Shown piece by piece: positions 52,192 through 61,900 of a stretch of 64,000 nucleotides of DNA. Source of the stretch: Hymenobacter metallilatus. GTDB lineage: Bacteria > Bacteroidota > Bacteroidia > Cytophagales > Hymenobacteraceae. The notes beneath the pieces are model-generated. The model was not told where the DNA came from. It did not search any database and saw nothing but the letters and a program-made list of their open reading frames with translations. The position numbers and the translations under genes are program-made. How positions within the stretch are numbered: position 1 is the stretch's first letter; the number at the start of each line of letters is the position of its first letter. Where the stretch lies: positions 186,001 to 250,000 of the forward strand of contig NZ_RWIS01000001.1 of NCBI RefSeq assembly GCF_003944705.1, written 5' to 3'.

Positions 52192-53898
52192 ATGAAAAAA
52201 ACGCTCTACTCCTTTGCTCTGGCTTGCCTGGGTCTGGGGGCCTCACTAACGGCCGAAGCCCAGAAAGTACGCCAGTGCTCCACCATGGAAAACCTGGCGC
52301 AGCAGCTGGCCGCCGACCCTGCCATGGCCCAGCGCCTCGCGGCCATTGAAGGTCAGACCCGCAGCTTCATTGATAACCCGGTGGCCCAGCGCACCTCTGC
52401 CGTAGTAACTATTCCGGTGGTAGTGCACGTGCTCTACAACACGGCCGCCCAGAACGTATCGGATGCCCAGATTCAGTCGCAGATTGATGTACTGAACGAG
52501 GATTTCAACAAGCAGAACGCCGATTATACCAAAACGCCTTCAGCCTTTGCGGGCCTGGTAGCCAACGTGGGCGTACAGTTCGTACTGGCCAAGCAAACGC
52601 CTACGGGGGCTGCTACCACGGGCATCGAGCGGAAGTCGACGACCCGCACCAGCTGGGGCACCGACGACGCCATGAAAAAGGTGAGCACCGGCGGCCTCGA
52701 CGCCTGGAACTCGGCTAAATACCTCAACCTGTGGGTGTGCAACCTGTCGGGCGGTGTGCTGGGCTACGCCCAGTTCCCCGGCGGCGCCGCTGCCACCGAC
52801 GGCGTGGTGATTCTGAGCTCGGGCTTCGGCCGGGGCGGCTCGGCGGCTGCTCCCTTCAACCTGGGCCGCACGGCTACACACGAGGTAGGCCACTGGCTGA
52901 ACCTGCGCCACATCTGGGGGGATGCCAGCTGCGGCAACGACCTGGTGAGCGACACGCCCACCCAGCAAACCAGCAATGGCGGCTGCCCCAGCTTCCCGAA
53001 AGTAACCTGCTCCAACGGCCCCAACGGCGACATGTTCATGAACTACATGGACTACACCGATGATGCCTGCATGTACATGTTCTCCAACGGCCAGTCGGCC
53101 CGCATGAATGCCCTTTTCGCAGCCGGTGGTGCCCGCGTGGGCCTTACTACCTCAAACGGCGGCACGGCCCCCGGCGGTGGCGGCACGCCCACCACGCCTA
53201 CCTACTGCGCCAGCAAAGGCACTAGCGTATCGTACGAGTGGATTGACCTGGTACAGCTGGGCTCCATCAACCGGACCTCGGCCGCCAACGCCGGCTACTA
53301 CGATGGTACTGCCCTGGGCACCACGGTAACGGCCGGCTCGGCCCAAACCATCAGCTACTCGGCTGGCTACGCTTCCACGGCCTACACCGAGTACTGGAAA
53401 GTGTACATCGACTACAACCAGAACGGCGTATTCACGGATGCCGGCGAGCTGGTGGCCAGCCGCAGCAGCGCCTCGGCCAGCACTCTTACCAGCACCTTCA
53501 CGGTGCCCACCACGGCTAAAAACGGCAAAACCCGTCTGCGGGTGGTGATGAGCGACGCCTCGGCCACAACCAGCTGCGGCAGCTACAGCTACGGCGAAAC
53601 GGAAGACTACAGCATCACCATTTCGGGTGGCACGGCCCGTCAGGGCGGCGCTACGGCGGAGGCTGCCGGCTACCGCCTCTACCCCAACCCCGCTACCGAC
53701 GTGCTGAACATTGAGGTACCCGCTTCCATCGACAACAAAGCCGTTTCGGTAACTGTGTACGATGTACGTGGCGCCGAAATGAAGCAGGTTCGCTTTGATG
53801 GCAACCTGCTGAACGTGGGCAGCCTGGCCAAGGGCGTATACACCCTGCGCATTGCCGATGGCCAGCAGGTAACGCACCAGCGCTTCGTAAAAGAGTAA
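52192..53898 (+). CDS. M43-family secreted metalloprotease with GEVED and T9SS sorting domains, copy 2
   Basis: 568 residues from MKKTLYSFALACLGLG; the frame extends upstream, but the signal peptide starts here. The protease domain matches copy 1, with HEVGHWLNLRH at 230-240 and MNYMDYTDD. Unlike copy 1, it carries a GEVED domain (about 345-485; YTEYWKVYIDYNQNGVFTDA, GETEDYSI) between protease and sorting domain, which in other proteins may bind glycans or substrates. The sorting domain is YRLYPNPATDVLNIE to HQRFVKE. The two genes are tandem paralogues. Confidence 0.93.
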   Translation: MKKTLYSFALACLGLGASLTAEAQKVRQCSTMENLAQQLAADPAMAQRLAAIEGQTRSFIDNPVAQRTSAVVTIPVVVHVLYNTAAQNVSDAQIQSQIDVLNEDFNKQNADYTKTPSAFAGLVANVGVQFVLAKQTPTGAATTGIERKSTTRTSWGTDDAMKKVSTGGLDAWNSAKYLNLWVCNLSGGVLGYAQFPGGAAATDGVVILSSGFGRGGSAAAPFNLGRTATHEVGHWLNLRHIWGDASCGNDLVSDTPTQQTSNGGCPSFPKVTCSNGPNGDMFMNYMDYTDDACMYMFSNGQSARMNALFAAGGARVGLTTSNGGTAPGGGGTPTTPTYCASKGTSVSYEWIDLVQLGSINRTSAANAGYYDGTALGTTVTAGSAQTISYSAGYASTAYTEYWKVYIDYNQNGVFTDAGELVASRSSASASTLTSTFTVPTTAKNGKTRLRVVMSDASATTSCGSYSYGETEDYSITISGGTARQGGATAEAAGYRLYPNPATDVLNIEVPASIDNKAVSVTVYDVRGAEMKQVRFDGNLLNVGSLAKGVYTLRIADGQQVTHQRFVKE

Positions 53899-53933
53899 AG
53901 AACACCGGCTGGTTTCGGCCCGCTGCTCCGATA

Positions 53934-53970
53934 AAAGACCTGCTCCCTGGGGGCAGGTCTTTTTTTTTGG
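53934..53970 (+). terminator. Rho-independent terminator after the second M43 gene
   Basis: AAAGACCTGC and GCAGGTCTTT arms with a CCC/GGG inner stem and a long T-run. Confidence 0.92.
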
Positions 53971-54060
53971 GCTGGCCCACGGCGCCAACCACCGGCAGAG
54001 CATAACCTTTTTGCCGGGTCGTAGTAAAGAGGCCTGCCTACCGTTCTGCTCCCAACCCGT

Positions 54061-54552
54061 ATGAAGACACTATACCTGATGCGCCATGCCAAGTCCAGCT
54101 GGAGTTTTGATGGCCTGAGTGACAAGCAACGCCCCCTCAACGACCGGGGCCGCGACGATGCCCCCCTCATGGGCCAGGCGTTGGCCAAGCGGGCTATTAC
54201 ACTGGATTTGCTGGTGGCCTCCCCGGCCGTACGGGCCATGAGTACGGCGGCTCTGGTAGCCCAGGAGCTGGAATACCCTTCCGATAAGATTGAAGTGGTG
54301 GAAGCCATCTATGAGGCTACCGTGCCCGATCTGCTGGCGGTGGTGCGCGCGTTGCCCGACGCGGCCGATTCGGTGCTGCTGGTGGGCCATAACAATACTC
54401 TCACCGAGTTTGCCAACCTGCTTTCCCCCAGCGAAATTCCGGACATGCCTACGGCCGCCATTGTATGCCTGAAATTCAGCACCGACAGCTGGAAACAAGT
54501 GGACCGCGCCAACGCGGAGTATTACTTCTTCGACAAACCAAAAAATCAATAA
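54061..54552 (+). CDS. sixA: SixA-type phosphohistidine phosphatase
   Basis: 163 residues. The histidine-phosphatase RHG-like motif is RHAKSSW (H9), with the second conserved histidine in LLVGHNNTLTEFANLL. Length matches SixA, which removes phosphate from phosphohistidine in phosphotransfer proteins. The next gene is polyphosphate kinase, a common arrangement in Bacteroidota; a link between them (for example signalling by phosphate state) is inferred, not shown. A 32-bp inverted repeat separates the two. Confidence 0.9.
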   Translation: MKTLYLMRHAKSSWSFDGLSDKQRPLNDRGRDDAPLMGQALAKRAITLDLLVASPAVRAMSTAALVAQELEYPSDKIEVVEAIYEATVPDLLAVVRALPDAADSVLLVGHNNTLTEFANLLSPSEIPDMPTAAIVCLKFSTDSWKQVDRANAEYYFFDKPKNQ

Positions 54553-54556
54553 GTAC

Positions 54557-54647
54557 TTGTTAGTTATTGGATTTTAGTTGCTGGTTGTTCGTTATCATCA
54601 CGCACTTATTTCCTGACAACCAGCAACTAAAAACCAATAACTAACAA
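54557..54647. repeat. 32-bp inverted repeat between sixA and ppk1
   Basis: Arms 54557-54588 and 54616-54647 pair with one mismatch; they consist of A/T-rich near-repeats (TTAGTTATTGG, TTAGTTGCTGG). The element fills the whole gap and may end sixA transcription or shape the ppk1 leader. Confidence 0.7.
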
Positions 54648-54664
54648 CCAGCACCTCCTCATCC

Positions 54665-56752
54665 ATGTCCGACACCAAGCAGGTGCAGCCCCGGCTGCTG
54701 AACCGTGAGTTAAGCTGGCTGACGTTTAACCGCCGCGTACTACAGGAAGCCCAGAACCCCGAGGTGCCCCTGCTGGAGCGCATTAAGTTTCTGGCTATTT
54801 TCAGCAGCAACCTGGATGAATATTTCAAGGTACGGGTAGCCACGCTGCGCCGCCTGGTCAAGCTCAAGAAGAAAACCCGCGCCAAGCTGGGCGAAGACCC
54901 CGCCGAGCAACTCCACGACCTGCTGCAGGAGGTAGGCCGGCAGCAGCAGGAATTCGGCGACACGTTCCGCAACCAGATCCTGCCGGGCTTGCGGCAGGAG
55001 CATATTCACCTGATTTCGGAGCATGACCTGAGCGAGGAGCAGCACCAATGGGTGCAGCAGTATTTCCGGCAGAACGTGCAGGACCTTCTCTCGCCCATTA
55101 TTCTGGATGAGAACCTGCACCACCTGTTTCTGCGCGACCAGAGTGTGTATCTCACGTTCTTCCTGACTCAGCCCGAAAACCGCAAAAAGCACGACGGGGA
55201 ACGAGTAGTTGTGATGGAGCTGCCTACCAAGCGCCACGGTGGCCGCTTTGTGCGCCTGCCCGACGTGGCGGGGGAGCATTACGTGATGTTCCTCGACGAC
55301 GTGATTCGGTGCTGCGCCCAGGAGGTGTTTGCCAAGTACCAGAAGGTGCAGGTGCACGCCGTAAAGCTCTCCCGCGACGCCGAGCTGGACATTCAGGAAG
55401 AGGTATCAGGCAACCTGCTGGCCAAAATTAAAAGTAGCCTGCAGAAGCGGGAAACCGGCTTCCCGGCCCGTCTGCTCTACGACCCCGCCATGCCCAAGGA
55501 GGTACTGCGGGCCGTAATGCAGAAAACCGGCATCGGCAAGGAGGAGCTGGTGGAGGGCAGCCGCTACCACAACTTCCGCGACTTTTTTGGCTTCCCCGAT
55601 TTCGGATTGGCGCGGCTGCAGTACACGCCCATGCCCCCGCTGCCTCACCCCACCTTGCCCCGCACCGGGGCCATGCTGCCTGCCATTGCCCAGCGCGACC
55701 ATCTGCTGCATCCGCCCTACCAATCCTTCGACTATGTGACGCGGCTGCTGACCGAAGCCGCCAAGGACCCGCAGGTGAGCGGCATCAGCATGACGCTGTA
55801 CCGGGTGGCGGGTAAAAGTGAGGTGGCCAAAGCCCTGCTGAAAGCCGTGAAAAACGGCAAGCAGGTGACGGTGGTGGTTGAGTTGAAGGCCCGCTTCGAT
55901 GAGGAAAGCAACATGTTCTGGGCCGAAAAGCTGCAAAAGGCTGGGGCCAACGTCATCTTCGGTATTCCTGACCTGAAAGTACACAGCAAGCTGTTGCTCA
56001 TTACACGAGCCGAGGAGGGCCACAACCAGCTGTATGCTTACCTGAGCACGGGCAACTTCAACGAGCAGACCAGCGGTATTTACGCCGACCACGGCCTGTT
56101 TACCAGCAACCCCGACATCACGCGGGAGGTGGCCGAGGTGTTTCGCTACTTCCACGACCGGCAGGACAAAGCCGGTATGTTCCGGCACCTGCTGGTGGCC
56201 CCTTTTGAACTGCGCGAGCAGCTGGTTGCGCTGATAGATGCCGAAATAGCGCGGGCCCAACGCGGCGAGGATGCCTATATTATCCTGAAGCTGAACGCCC
56301 TGCAGGATGAGCGCATGATCCTGAAGCTATATGAGGCCAGCGAGGCCGGGGTGCGGGTAGAGCTGCTTATCCGGGGTATTTCCTGCCTGATTCCGGACCT
56401 GCCCGGCCAGAGCAGCAACATCAGCCAGCGGGGCATGGTGGATAGGTTTCTGGAACATGCCCGGGTGTACGTGTTCGGCAATGGGGGCGAGGAGAAGGTG
56501 TACGTAGCCTCCTCCGACTGGATGGCCCGCAACCTGGACCGCCGCGTGGAGGTGGCTTTCCCTATTCTGCAGCCCGATCTGAAAGCCGAAGTGCGCCATC
56601 TGCTGGATTTGCAGCGCCAGGACAACGTAAAAGCCCGCGACTGGCAGAACAACTTCCTGGGCCAGGAGCAGGCTGCTGAGCAAGGCCGCGTCCGCTCCCA
56701 GTTCGATACGTACTCTTATCTGAAAACCCTGGGCAGGAAAAAGCGCCCGTAG
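54665..56752 (+). CDS. ppk1: Polyphosphate kinase 1
   Basis: 695 residues, full length. Family marks: LLNRELSWLTFNRRVLQEAQ at the start, FKVRVATLRRLVK, then LKVHSKLLLI with the autophosphorylated histidine H440, and STGNFNEQTSGIYADHGLFT. The C-terminal halves (SSDWMARNLDRRVEVAFPI) complete the PLD-like double domain. It makes polyphosphate from ATP in the cytoplasm. The start ATG is 17 bases beyond the inverted repeat. A clean terminator follows. Confidence 0.97.
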   Translation: MSDTKQVQPRLLNRELSWLTFNRRVLQEAQNPEVPLLERIKFLAIFSSNLDEYFKVRVATLRRLVKLKKKTRAKLGEDPAEQLHDLLQEVGRQQQEFGDTFRNQILPGLRQEHIHLISEHDLSEEQHQWVQQYFRQNVQDLLSPIILDENLHHLFLRDQSVYLTFFLTQPENRKKHDGERVVVMELPTKRHGGRFVRLPDVAGEHYVMFLDDVIRCCAQEVFAKYQKVQVHAVKLSRDAELDIQEEVSGNLLAKIKSSLQKRETGFPARLLYDPAMPKEVLRAVMQKTGIGKEELVEGSRYHNFRDFFGFPDFGLARLQYTPMPPLPHPTLPRTGAMLPAIAQRDHLLHPPYQSFDYVTRLLTEAAKDPQVSGISMTLYRVAGKSEVAKALLKAVKNGKQVTVVVELKARFDEESNMFWAEKLQKAGANVIFGIPDLKVHSKLLLITRAEEGHNQLYAYLSTGNFNEQTSGIYADHGLFTSNPDITREVAEVFRYFHDRQDKAGMFRHLLVAPFELREQLVALIDAEIARAQRGEDAYIILKLNALQDERMILKLYEASEAGVRVELLIRGISCLIPDLPGQSSNISQRGMVDRFLEHARVYVFGNGGEEKVYVASSDWMARNLDRRVEVAFPILQPDLKAEVRHLLDLQRQDNVKARDWQNNFLGQEQAAEQGRVRSQFDTYSYLKTLGRKKRP

Positions 56753-56775
56753 CGGCCATACACCCGTACCGCCAG

Positions 56776-56812
56776 AAAGTGCTGGGCTTCCGTGGAAGCT
56801 CAGCACTTTTTT
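56776..56812 (+). terminator. Terminator after ppk1
   Basis: AAAGTGCTGGGCTTCC (56776-56791) pairs with GGAAGCTCAGCACTTT (56794-56809), one mismatch, followed by Ts. Confidence 0.85.
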
Positions 56813-57076
56813 ATTGCGCTGCCCACGGCACAGCTTCCGCCATGGCCCGGTAGGCCTAACCTGGCAGCGGCCAGCTTCTTCTGCGTCAGGCATGGTATAG
56901 GTAGCCGCTGCGGAGCCGGCCAAGCTGGCGCTAGGGCTGCCACACTACTACCCTATCTGCAGCAGCAGGCAACTATTTTGCCTGTATTTGCTGTTATATA
57001 GCTTCTTCTTACCAATTTGAGGTAATACGGCATGATTTTTACGGCCGTTCTTACTTCAACCTTTGCTTTCATCATC

Positions 57077-57412
57077 ATGATACATAGTTCTGTCGGCTCG
57101 TTTGCTCCCGCTTCCCACACGCTTGCCAACTACCACGAGCTGAAGGTCTGGCCCGGGTGCTTCGCCGCCGTGCAAGCCGGCACCAAACCGTTTGACGTAC
57201 GTCTCAACGACCGAAACTTCCAGGTGGGCGACGCCCTGCTGCTGTGCGAGTATGAGCCCGAGAGTGAGCAGTTTACCGGCCGCACCGTGGAGCGCTGGAT
57301 CAGCTACCTGCTGCCGGGGGGTACCTTCGGCGTGGAAGCGGGTTGGTGCGTGCTGGGCTTTTCGGAGCATCCGCCCCTGCCGGCCGGCGTGAGCGACACC
57401 CGTTTGTGGTAG
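57077..57412 (+). CDS. DUF3850 protein (ASCH/PUA-like)
   Basis: 111 residues if started at the ATG at 57077; an ATG at 57032 would add 15 hydrophobic residues. The core HELKVWPGCFAAVQAGTKPF, DVRLNDRNFQVGDALLLCEY and GWCVLGFSEH is the DUF3850 signature, a small ASCH/PUA-like fold related to RNA-binding or nucleotide-modification proteins. In other genomes it is found in phages and accessory regions. Function unknown. Followed by a T-run terminator and by an expanded repeat. Confidence 0.78.
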   Translation: MIHSSVGSFAPASHTLANYHELKVWPGCFAAVQAGTKPFDVRLNDRNFQVGDALLLCEYEPESEQFTGRTVERWISYLLPGGTFGVEAGWCVLGFSEHPPLPAGVSDTRLW

Positions 57413-57435
57413 CCTCCGTTGTTTTCTTCCTTATG

Positions 57436-57467
57436 GCCCCTGCCTTGTCCGGCCGGGGCTTTTTTTT
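57436..57467 (+). terminator. Terminator after the DUF3850 gene
   Basis: GCCCCTGCC and GGCCGGGGC arms (one mismatch) followed by eight Ts. Confidence 0.75.
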
Positions 57468-57538
57468 GATGGTTACCACCGGACCGGCGCAACCAGCCCG
57501 CGCCTGCCAGCTGTTTGCCCTCAGTGGCGAGGCTGCTC

Positions 57539-57600
57539 CTGCAACACAACCGGCTGCAACACAACCGGCTGTAATACAACCGGCTGTAATACAACCGGCC
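57539..57600. repeat. 15-bp tandem repeats copied from a terminator arm
   Basis: Four near-identical 15-base units (TGCAACACAACCGGC twice, TGTAATACAACCGGC twice) end inside the left arm of the hairpin at 57589-57631. Not a CRISPR: there are no spacers. Confidence 0.75.
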
Positions 57601-57631
57601 CGACGGCTATGCGCCGTCGGGCCGGTTGTAT
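57589..57631. terminator. 19-bp terminator of the outer-membrane barrel gene
   Basis: Perfect arms 57589-57607 and 57613-57631 with a 5-base loop, downstream of the minus-strand gene at 57654. The left arm continues into the tandem repeats. Confidence 0.75.
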
Positions 57632-57653
57632 GGTGCGCGAGCAGTAAGGGTAC

Positions 57654-58781
57654 TTACTTGCTGACTGTTTTCTTCAGGAACTTGCGCGGGGGTACGATAA
57701 ACAGCTCCACCGAGGCATAGGGTGCGCCGGCCAGCTTCGAGTCGATAATTTTGGTTCGGTCGTTGTTGGTGCGGTCAAAGGCATCGAAAGCGTAGTTGTA
57801 GCGGTAGCCCCCTTCCAGCCCGAACCAGAGGAAGTCGTAGATTTCCCGCTCCCAGCGGCCCCGGAACTTCACCTCGGTTTCGCGCAGCTCCAGACTACGC
57901 AGGGCCACATTATCGGCGCGGCGCAAAGGCTGCCGCAGCTTGATGATGTAGTTGAAGCCATCCACGGAGTAGCCGGCGAAAAACAACGATTTGGGTGAAG
58001 CATTGTAGCGGGCCGTTACGCGGGCCGGGAAGATGGCCTCCACGCCCCAGCGGTTATTGAAGGTGCGGTTGTAAAGCACCGCCGGATAAATACTCTGGCG
58101 CCCGAAGGTGTAGCCCAGCTGCAGGCCCACTCCCCAGGAAAACGTGGGGCTGCGTTTCCAGCCGTACAGAAACTCGGAGGATACCCGCAGATAGTCGCTT
58201 ATGGTTACGCCCTGGGCAGTATAGTCGCCGCTTAGCTCACCCTTGAGGCGGAAGATGTACCAGTTAACGGCATTCACCGGCCGGATAATGGCCAGCTGAG
58301 CCCCCAGGGTTTTCAGTCCCTTGTTCTCAATGTTGTCATAAAGCTCGTAGCCAGTGGGTTTCTGGCGGAATTTGAACTCCTCCCGCTCATAGTTGATACC
58401 GAGCAGCATTTTCAGGTGGGGCCGGTTCCAGAACGGGATGTACCCCTTAATAACCAGGCGGGCATTTTTTTCGGCCTGAGAATTATAGTCCTGCAGGCCT
58501 ACCGCCTGCCCGTCGGAGGCCACATTGAAGCGGGGCATCCGCTCGTAATGGAAAATAAGACCTTTACTGGGGCCCATACCAACCACGGAGGGGGTCGCAA
58601 ACTCCTGGTCGCGGCCTACCTGGTCGGCGGCGGTGGTATCGGAGGCCGGTGGGGCGGGCGGCGGATACACGGGTGGGGTGCCGGGCGTTACCTGGGCCTG
58701 CGCCGTACTGGCTGCCACTACGCATAGGGCGGCAACAGCAGGGCGGGCTACCCGCCCAATCAGCGTCGAAAAAAAGGACAT
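57654..58781 (-). CDS. Outer-membrane beta-barrel protein, DUF6268-like
   Basis: 375 residues. Signal peptide to AQAQV. A proline-rich spacer (about 30-55) leads to a series of amphipathic strands (LKMLLGINYEREEFKFRQ, WYIFRLKGELSGDYTAQG, FSWGVGLQLGYTFGRQSIY, DFLWFGLEGGYRYNYAF), the pattern of a 12-16-strand barrel, and to the end SVELFIVPPRKFLKK. It resembles the DUF6268 group. Cargo and function unknown. The same strand as the upstream metallophosphoesterase-barrel gene but separated by a nested inverted repeat. Confidence 0.75.
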   Translation of the reverse strand: MSFFSTLIGRVARPAVAALCVVAASTAQAQVTPGTPPVYPPPAPPASDTTAADQVGRDQEFATPSVVGMGPSKGLIFHYERMPRFNVASDGQAVGLQDYNSQAEKNARLVIKGYIPFWNRPHLKMLLGINYEREEFKFRQKPTGYELYDNIENKGLKTLGAQLAIIRPVNAVNWYIFRLKGELSGDYTAQGVTISDYLRVSSEFLYGWKRSPTFSWGVGLQLGYTFGRQSIYPAVLYNRTFNNRWGVEAIFPARVTARYNASPKSLFFAGYSVDGFNYIIKLRQPLRRADNVALRSLELRETEVKFRGRWEREIYDFLWFGLEGGYRYNYAFDAFDRTNNDRTKIIDSKLAGAPYASVELFIVPPRKFLKKTVSK

Positions 58782-58827
58782 ACGAAAAGGTAAGAGGGGA
58801 GCGGAAAAAAGGCGAGTTGGTGAGGTA

Positions 58828-58934
58828 GTGAAATGGTGAGGTAAGGTTCTGTCATCCGCAGTCTGGGGTCCGCCTACGAAGGACCCCAGACTGCGGATGA
58901 GGAAACAGCAAAACTCACTACCTCACTATTTCAC
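58828..58934. repeat. Nested inverted repeat between two envelope genes
   Basis: Inner perfect arms 58852-58871 and 58881-58900 (20 bp); outer arms 58828-58843 and 58919-58934 (16 bp, one mismatch). The element begins just after the stop codon of the upstream gene and probably terminates it. Confidence 0.7.
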
Positions 58935-58936
58935 CG

Positions 58937-61900
58937 CTAGAACAGGAAGTCAAAGCCCACGAACACCAGGTTTTCCTCGCCTACGGAGTAGGTAGCGTTG
59001 ATGACGGCCTGCTTGAGCACATCAACCCACACGCCCCCGCCCACGGCGGTATGGAAGGCCTGCAGGCCGGTCTGGGTGTCGCGGGAGGTGTACACGCGGG
59101 CCGCATCGGCCAGGCCCAGGATGCCGAACTTGCCGGGCACCACGTAGGCGTTGAAGGTGAAGAGCTGGATGCGCACCTCCGCGTTGCCGTACACCGAGGA
59201 GCGGCCGGCGTAGCGGGTGCGGCGGTAACCGCGCAGGTTGGTGGTACCGCCCAGGGTGTTGGCCTGGTAGAAGCGGTAGTCGCCCAGGTTGCGGTTGGCC
59301 CCGATGCGGCCGGCCCAGGTGAGCTGGAAGGGGAAGTTGGGCGAGAGGTAAGCCCGGAACTCAGTGGCCAGGCGGCCATAGTTCAGCTGCTCTCCGTTGA
59401 GCTGGTAGTTGTACTCCACGGAATTGTACCAACGCAGGCCGATGCGGGGGTTTTTGGGCGAAGAGGCGGCATCCAGGTTCAGATAGGCCCGGCCACCCAC
59501 GTAGCGGTTCAGGCCGAAATCAGAACTGCGGATGCCGGCGGCGGCGGTGCCCGCCTGCCCGTTGCCGGCCGCATCGAGGCCGCTGGCTATTTCGCTGCCA
59601 ATCTGGCTCCGGTCGATGCGGAACTGGTCGTACTGGGGGCCGAAGCCGAACTTCAAGAAGCTGAACAGATCCTTCTCCAGCATGGGCGCTATATACAGCC
59701 GCGAGAAGCGGATGCGGTAGGTGTCGTTGATGTCCCGGTTGCGGGCGCGCTCATCCCCGTCGGCCAGAATATTCTTGGTATCGTTGCCGAGGCCGAAGAA
59801 GTTGTAGAGCAGCTGTGGGCCGTAGAGCTGAGCCGTGAGGCGCAGGTCAGTTTTACCGAAAACGTCCACGAAGTGGCCCAGGTAGCGCACGTTGTAGGCG
59901 CTCTGGGAAGGCGAGTAGTTGGCCGCCAGGCTCTGCTCGGTGGCGTAGGGCGTTTTGCGGAAGCCATAGGTGCGGTATACCGCGCCCCCACCCAAAAACA
60001 CCCGGTCGTCGATGTTGTAGCCGAAGTAGGCCGTGGGACCGAAGTAGTTGAGGGTGTAGTCCTTACGGTCGGTGCGGGTGTGTACGTCGTAGCGGCTCAC
60101 ATCAATGCCGGGCTCCAGGCGCAGGCGGGCATCCTTGCCGGGCACCACCACATTGCCCGAGTCGGCATCGTAAATGTGCAGGCGGTGGCGCAGGCCAGCC
60201 ACGTTCGAGCGGTCCACGATGGAGTCCCGGTCTACCCCCCCGATGATGCGCACTAGCGGGCCGTTCTTCACGTCGCCCTTCACCTCATACAGGTCCCGGT
60301 CGGCGAAGCCGTAGAGGCGCAGCTCCCTGGTCACCTTGTTATCGAAGGTGCGGTCGAAGAGCATTTTGGTCAGCTCGCCTTCCTTGTTGATTTTCTGCAC
60401 CGTCACGCGGGTTTTATCCCCAGGCAGGCGCTCCACTACAAATTTCTCCCGCTTCTTGGAGCCTTTCACCTCCGTTACACGGCTGAGCACCTCGTAATAG
60501 TCGGCGGCTACCTGGGGCAGCAGCTCGCGGCGGCTTTTCAGCTTGGCAATGATTTCGGGGCCATGGAGGGCGTAAATCTGCTGGGGCCACCGCTCCCGGA
60601 AGGCTATTTCAATTACCTCGTCGGTCAGGCTGGCCTTCATTTCCTCGGCCTGCTTCACCCATTCTTCCTTGCTCACCGAAGCCAGGTACACCCGGTCGTT
60701 GCTCAGGGCCGTCAGGTTCAGGCCCTTCCAGTCGGCGTAATCCTTGCCGAAGTTCTGGAAGTTGCGGATGGCCCACTTGCGCGAGGCCAGGTAGGGAAAC
60801 AGCCCGTCGCCCTTAAAGAAGGCAATATCCCGGTCCTCGGGCACAGCCGTAAATTTCCGGTCCCCGTCCTTATCCTTTTTCTCGGCCCAGCGCCACTGGT
60901 CCTCGTGCCGGTCCCAGTCGCCAATCCACATATCAAAGAGGCGGGAGCGGGCAAACGCTTTTTCGTTAACGCGGTTGTCGTTGTCGTCGGTGATGCGCTC
61001 AAACACCTTATCGGTGCCCACCAGGTTTTTGGCGTTGCCCAGGCTCTCCACGTTGCTCTGGTCGTCCTTGGCATCCTCCTCAATGGCTCCCGGCGTGTTG
61101 CCAAACCGCTCCAGGTACTGGCCCAGCAAGGGGTCCTGCGGGATGTAGCGCAGCTCGGGGTTGGTGTGCAGAATACCGGCCGCGTCGGCCAGGGGCGGAA
61201 TAACAATGGAGTTGTAGGGGTGCTGGGCCGAAATCTGGTCCTGCAGAATGTCGGCCGCCGCGCCCTCGCGCAGGCTTTCGGGCAGTACGGCCGAGGGGTC
61301 TTTGTTGAGGCTGCGGATGGTAAAGTTGCGGCCCTCCTCGTTGCGCACTTTCAACGAGGCCGTTTGCTTGCCGCCCCCGATTTTGTAGGGCGTGAGGCCG
61401 CCCTTCTCGGTGGCCATGTCCAGCACCGGGAACTTCACGGGCGTAGCCCACTCCTTGCGGTAATGCTCCCCGAACAGAAACTTATGGAACCGGCCCCGGT
61501 CGTCGTAGCTGGGGTTTACGGCCACCGTTACGGTAGAGTCGCGGAAGTTGGGGCGGGGGCCGGTAGCCTTGCCGGGGCCCTCGGCCACCACGGCCTGCTG
61601 GGCATACATGGGCGTGCGGAACACTAGGCGGCCGGTCTGGCCGCTACCTTCCGGCACGTAAAACTCCGTCCACACCTCCCCGTTGTCGTAGTAATTCACG
61701 CGGGCAAAGCCCTTTTCCTTGTCCGAGAACAGGGCGTCGCCGCCTGAGCCGGGCTTTACGTGCTGGGTTTTGCAGCCCGAGCCGCTGACGATGTGGTTGA
61801 GGTTGCCCTCCTTAAAGTACTGCAGGTTGTGCTCATGGCCGGCGGCATACACCACGTTGGGGTATTTCTGGAAAATCTCCAGCAGCCCTTTCTTATAGGC

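Noticed and set aside
57539..57600. Tandem repeats as a CRISPR array
   Set aside because: Units are contiguous with a 15-bp period and no spacers; they derive from the adjacent hairpin arm and no cas genes are present.
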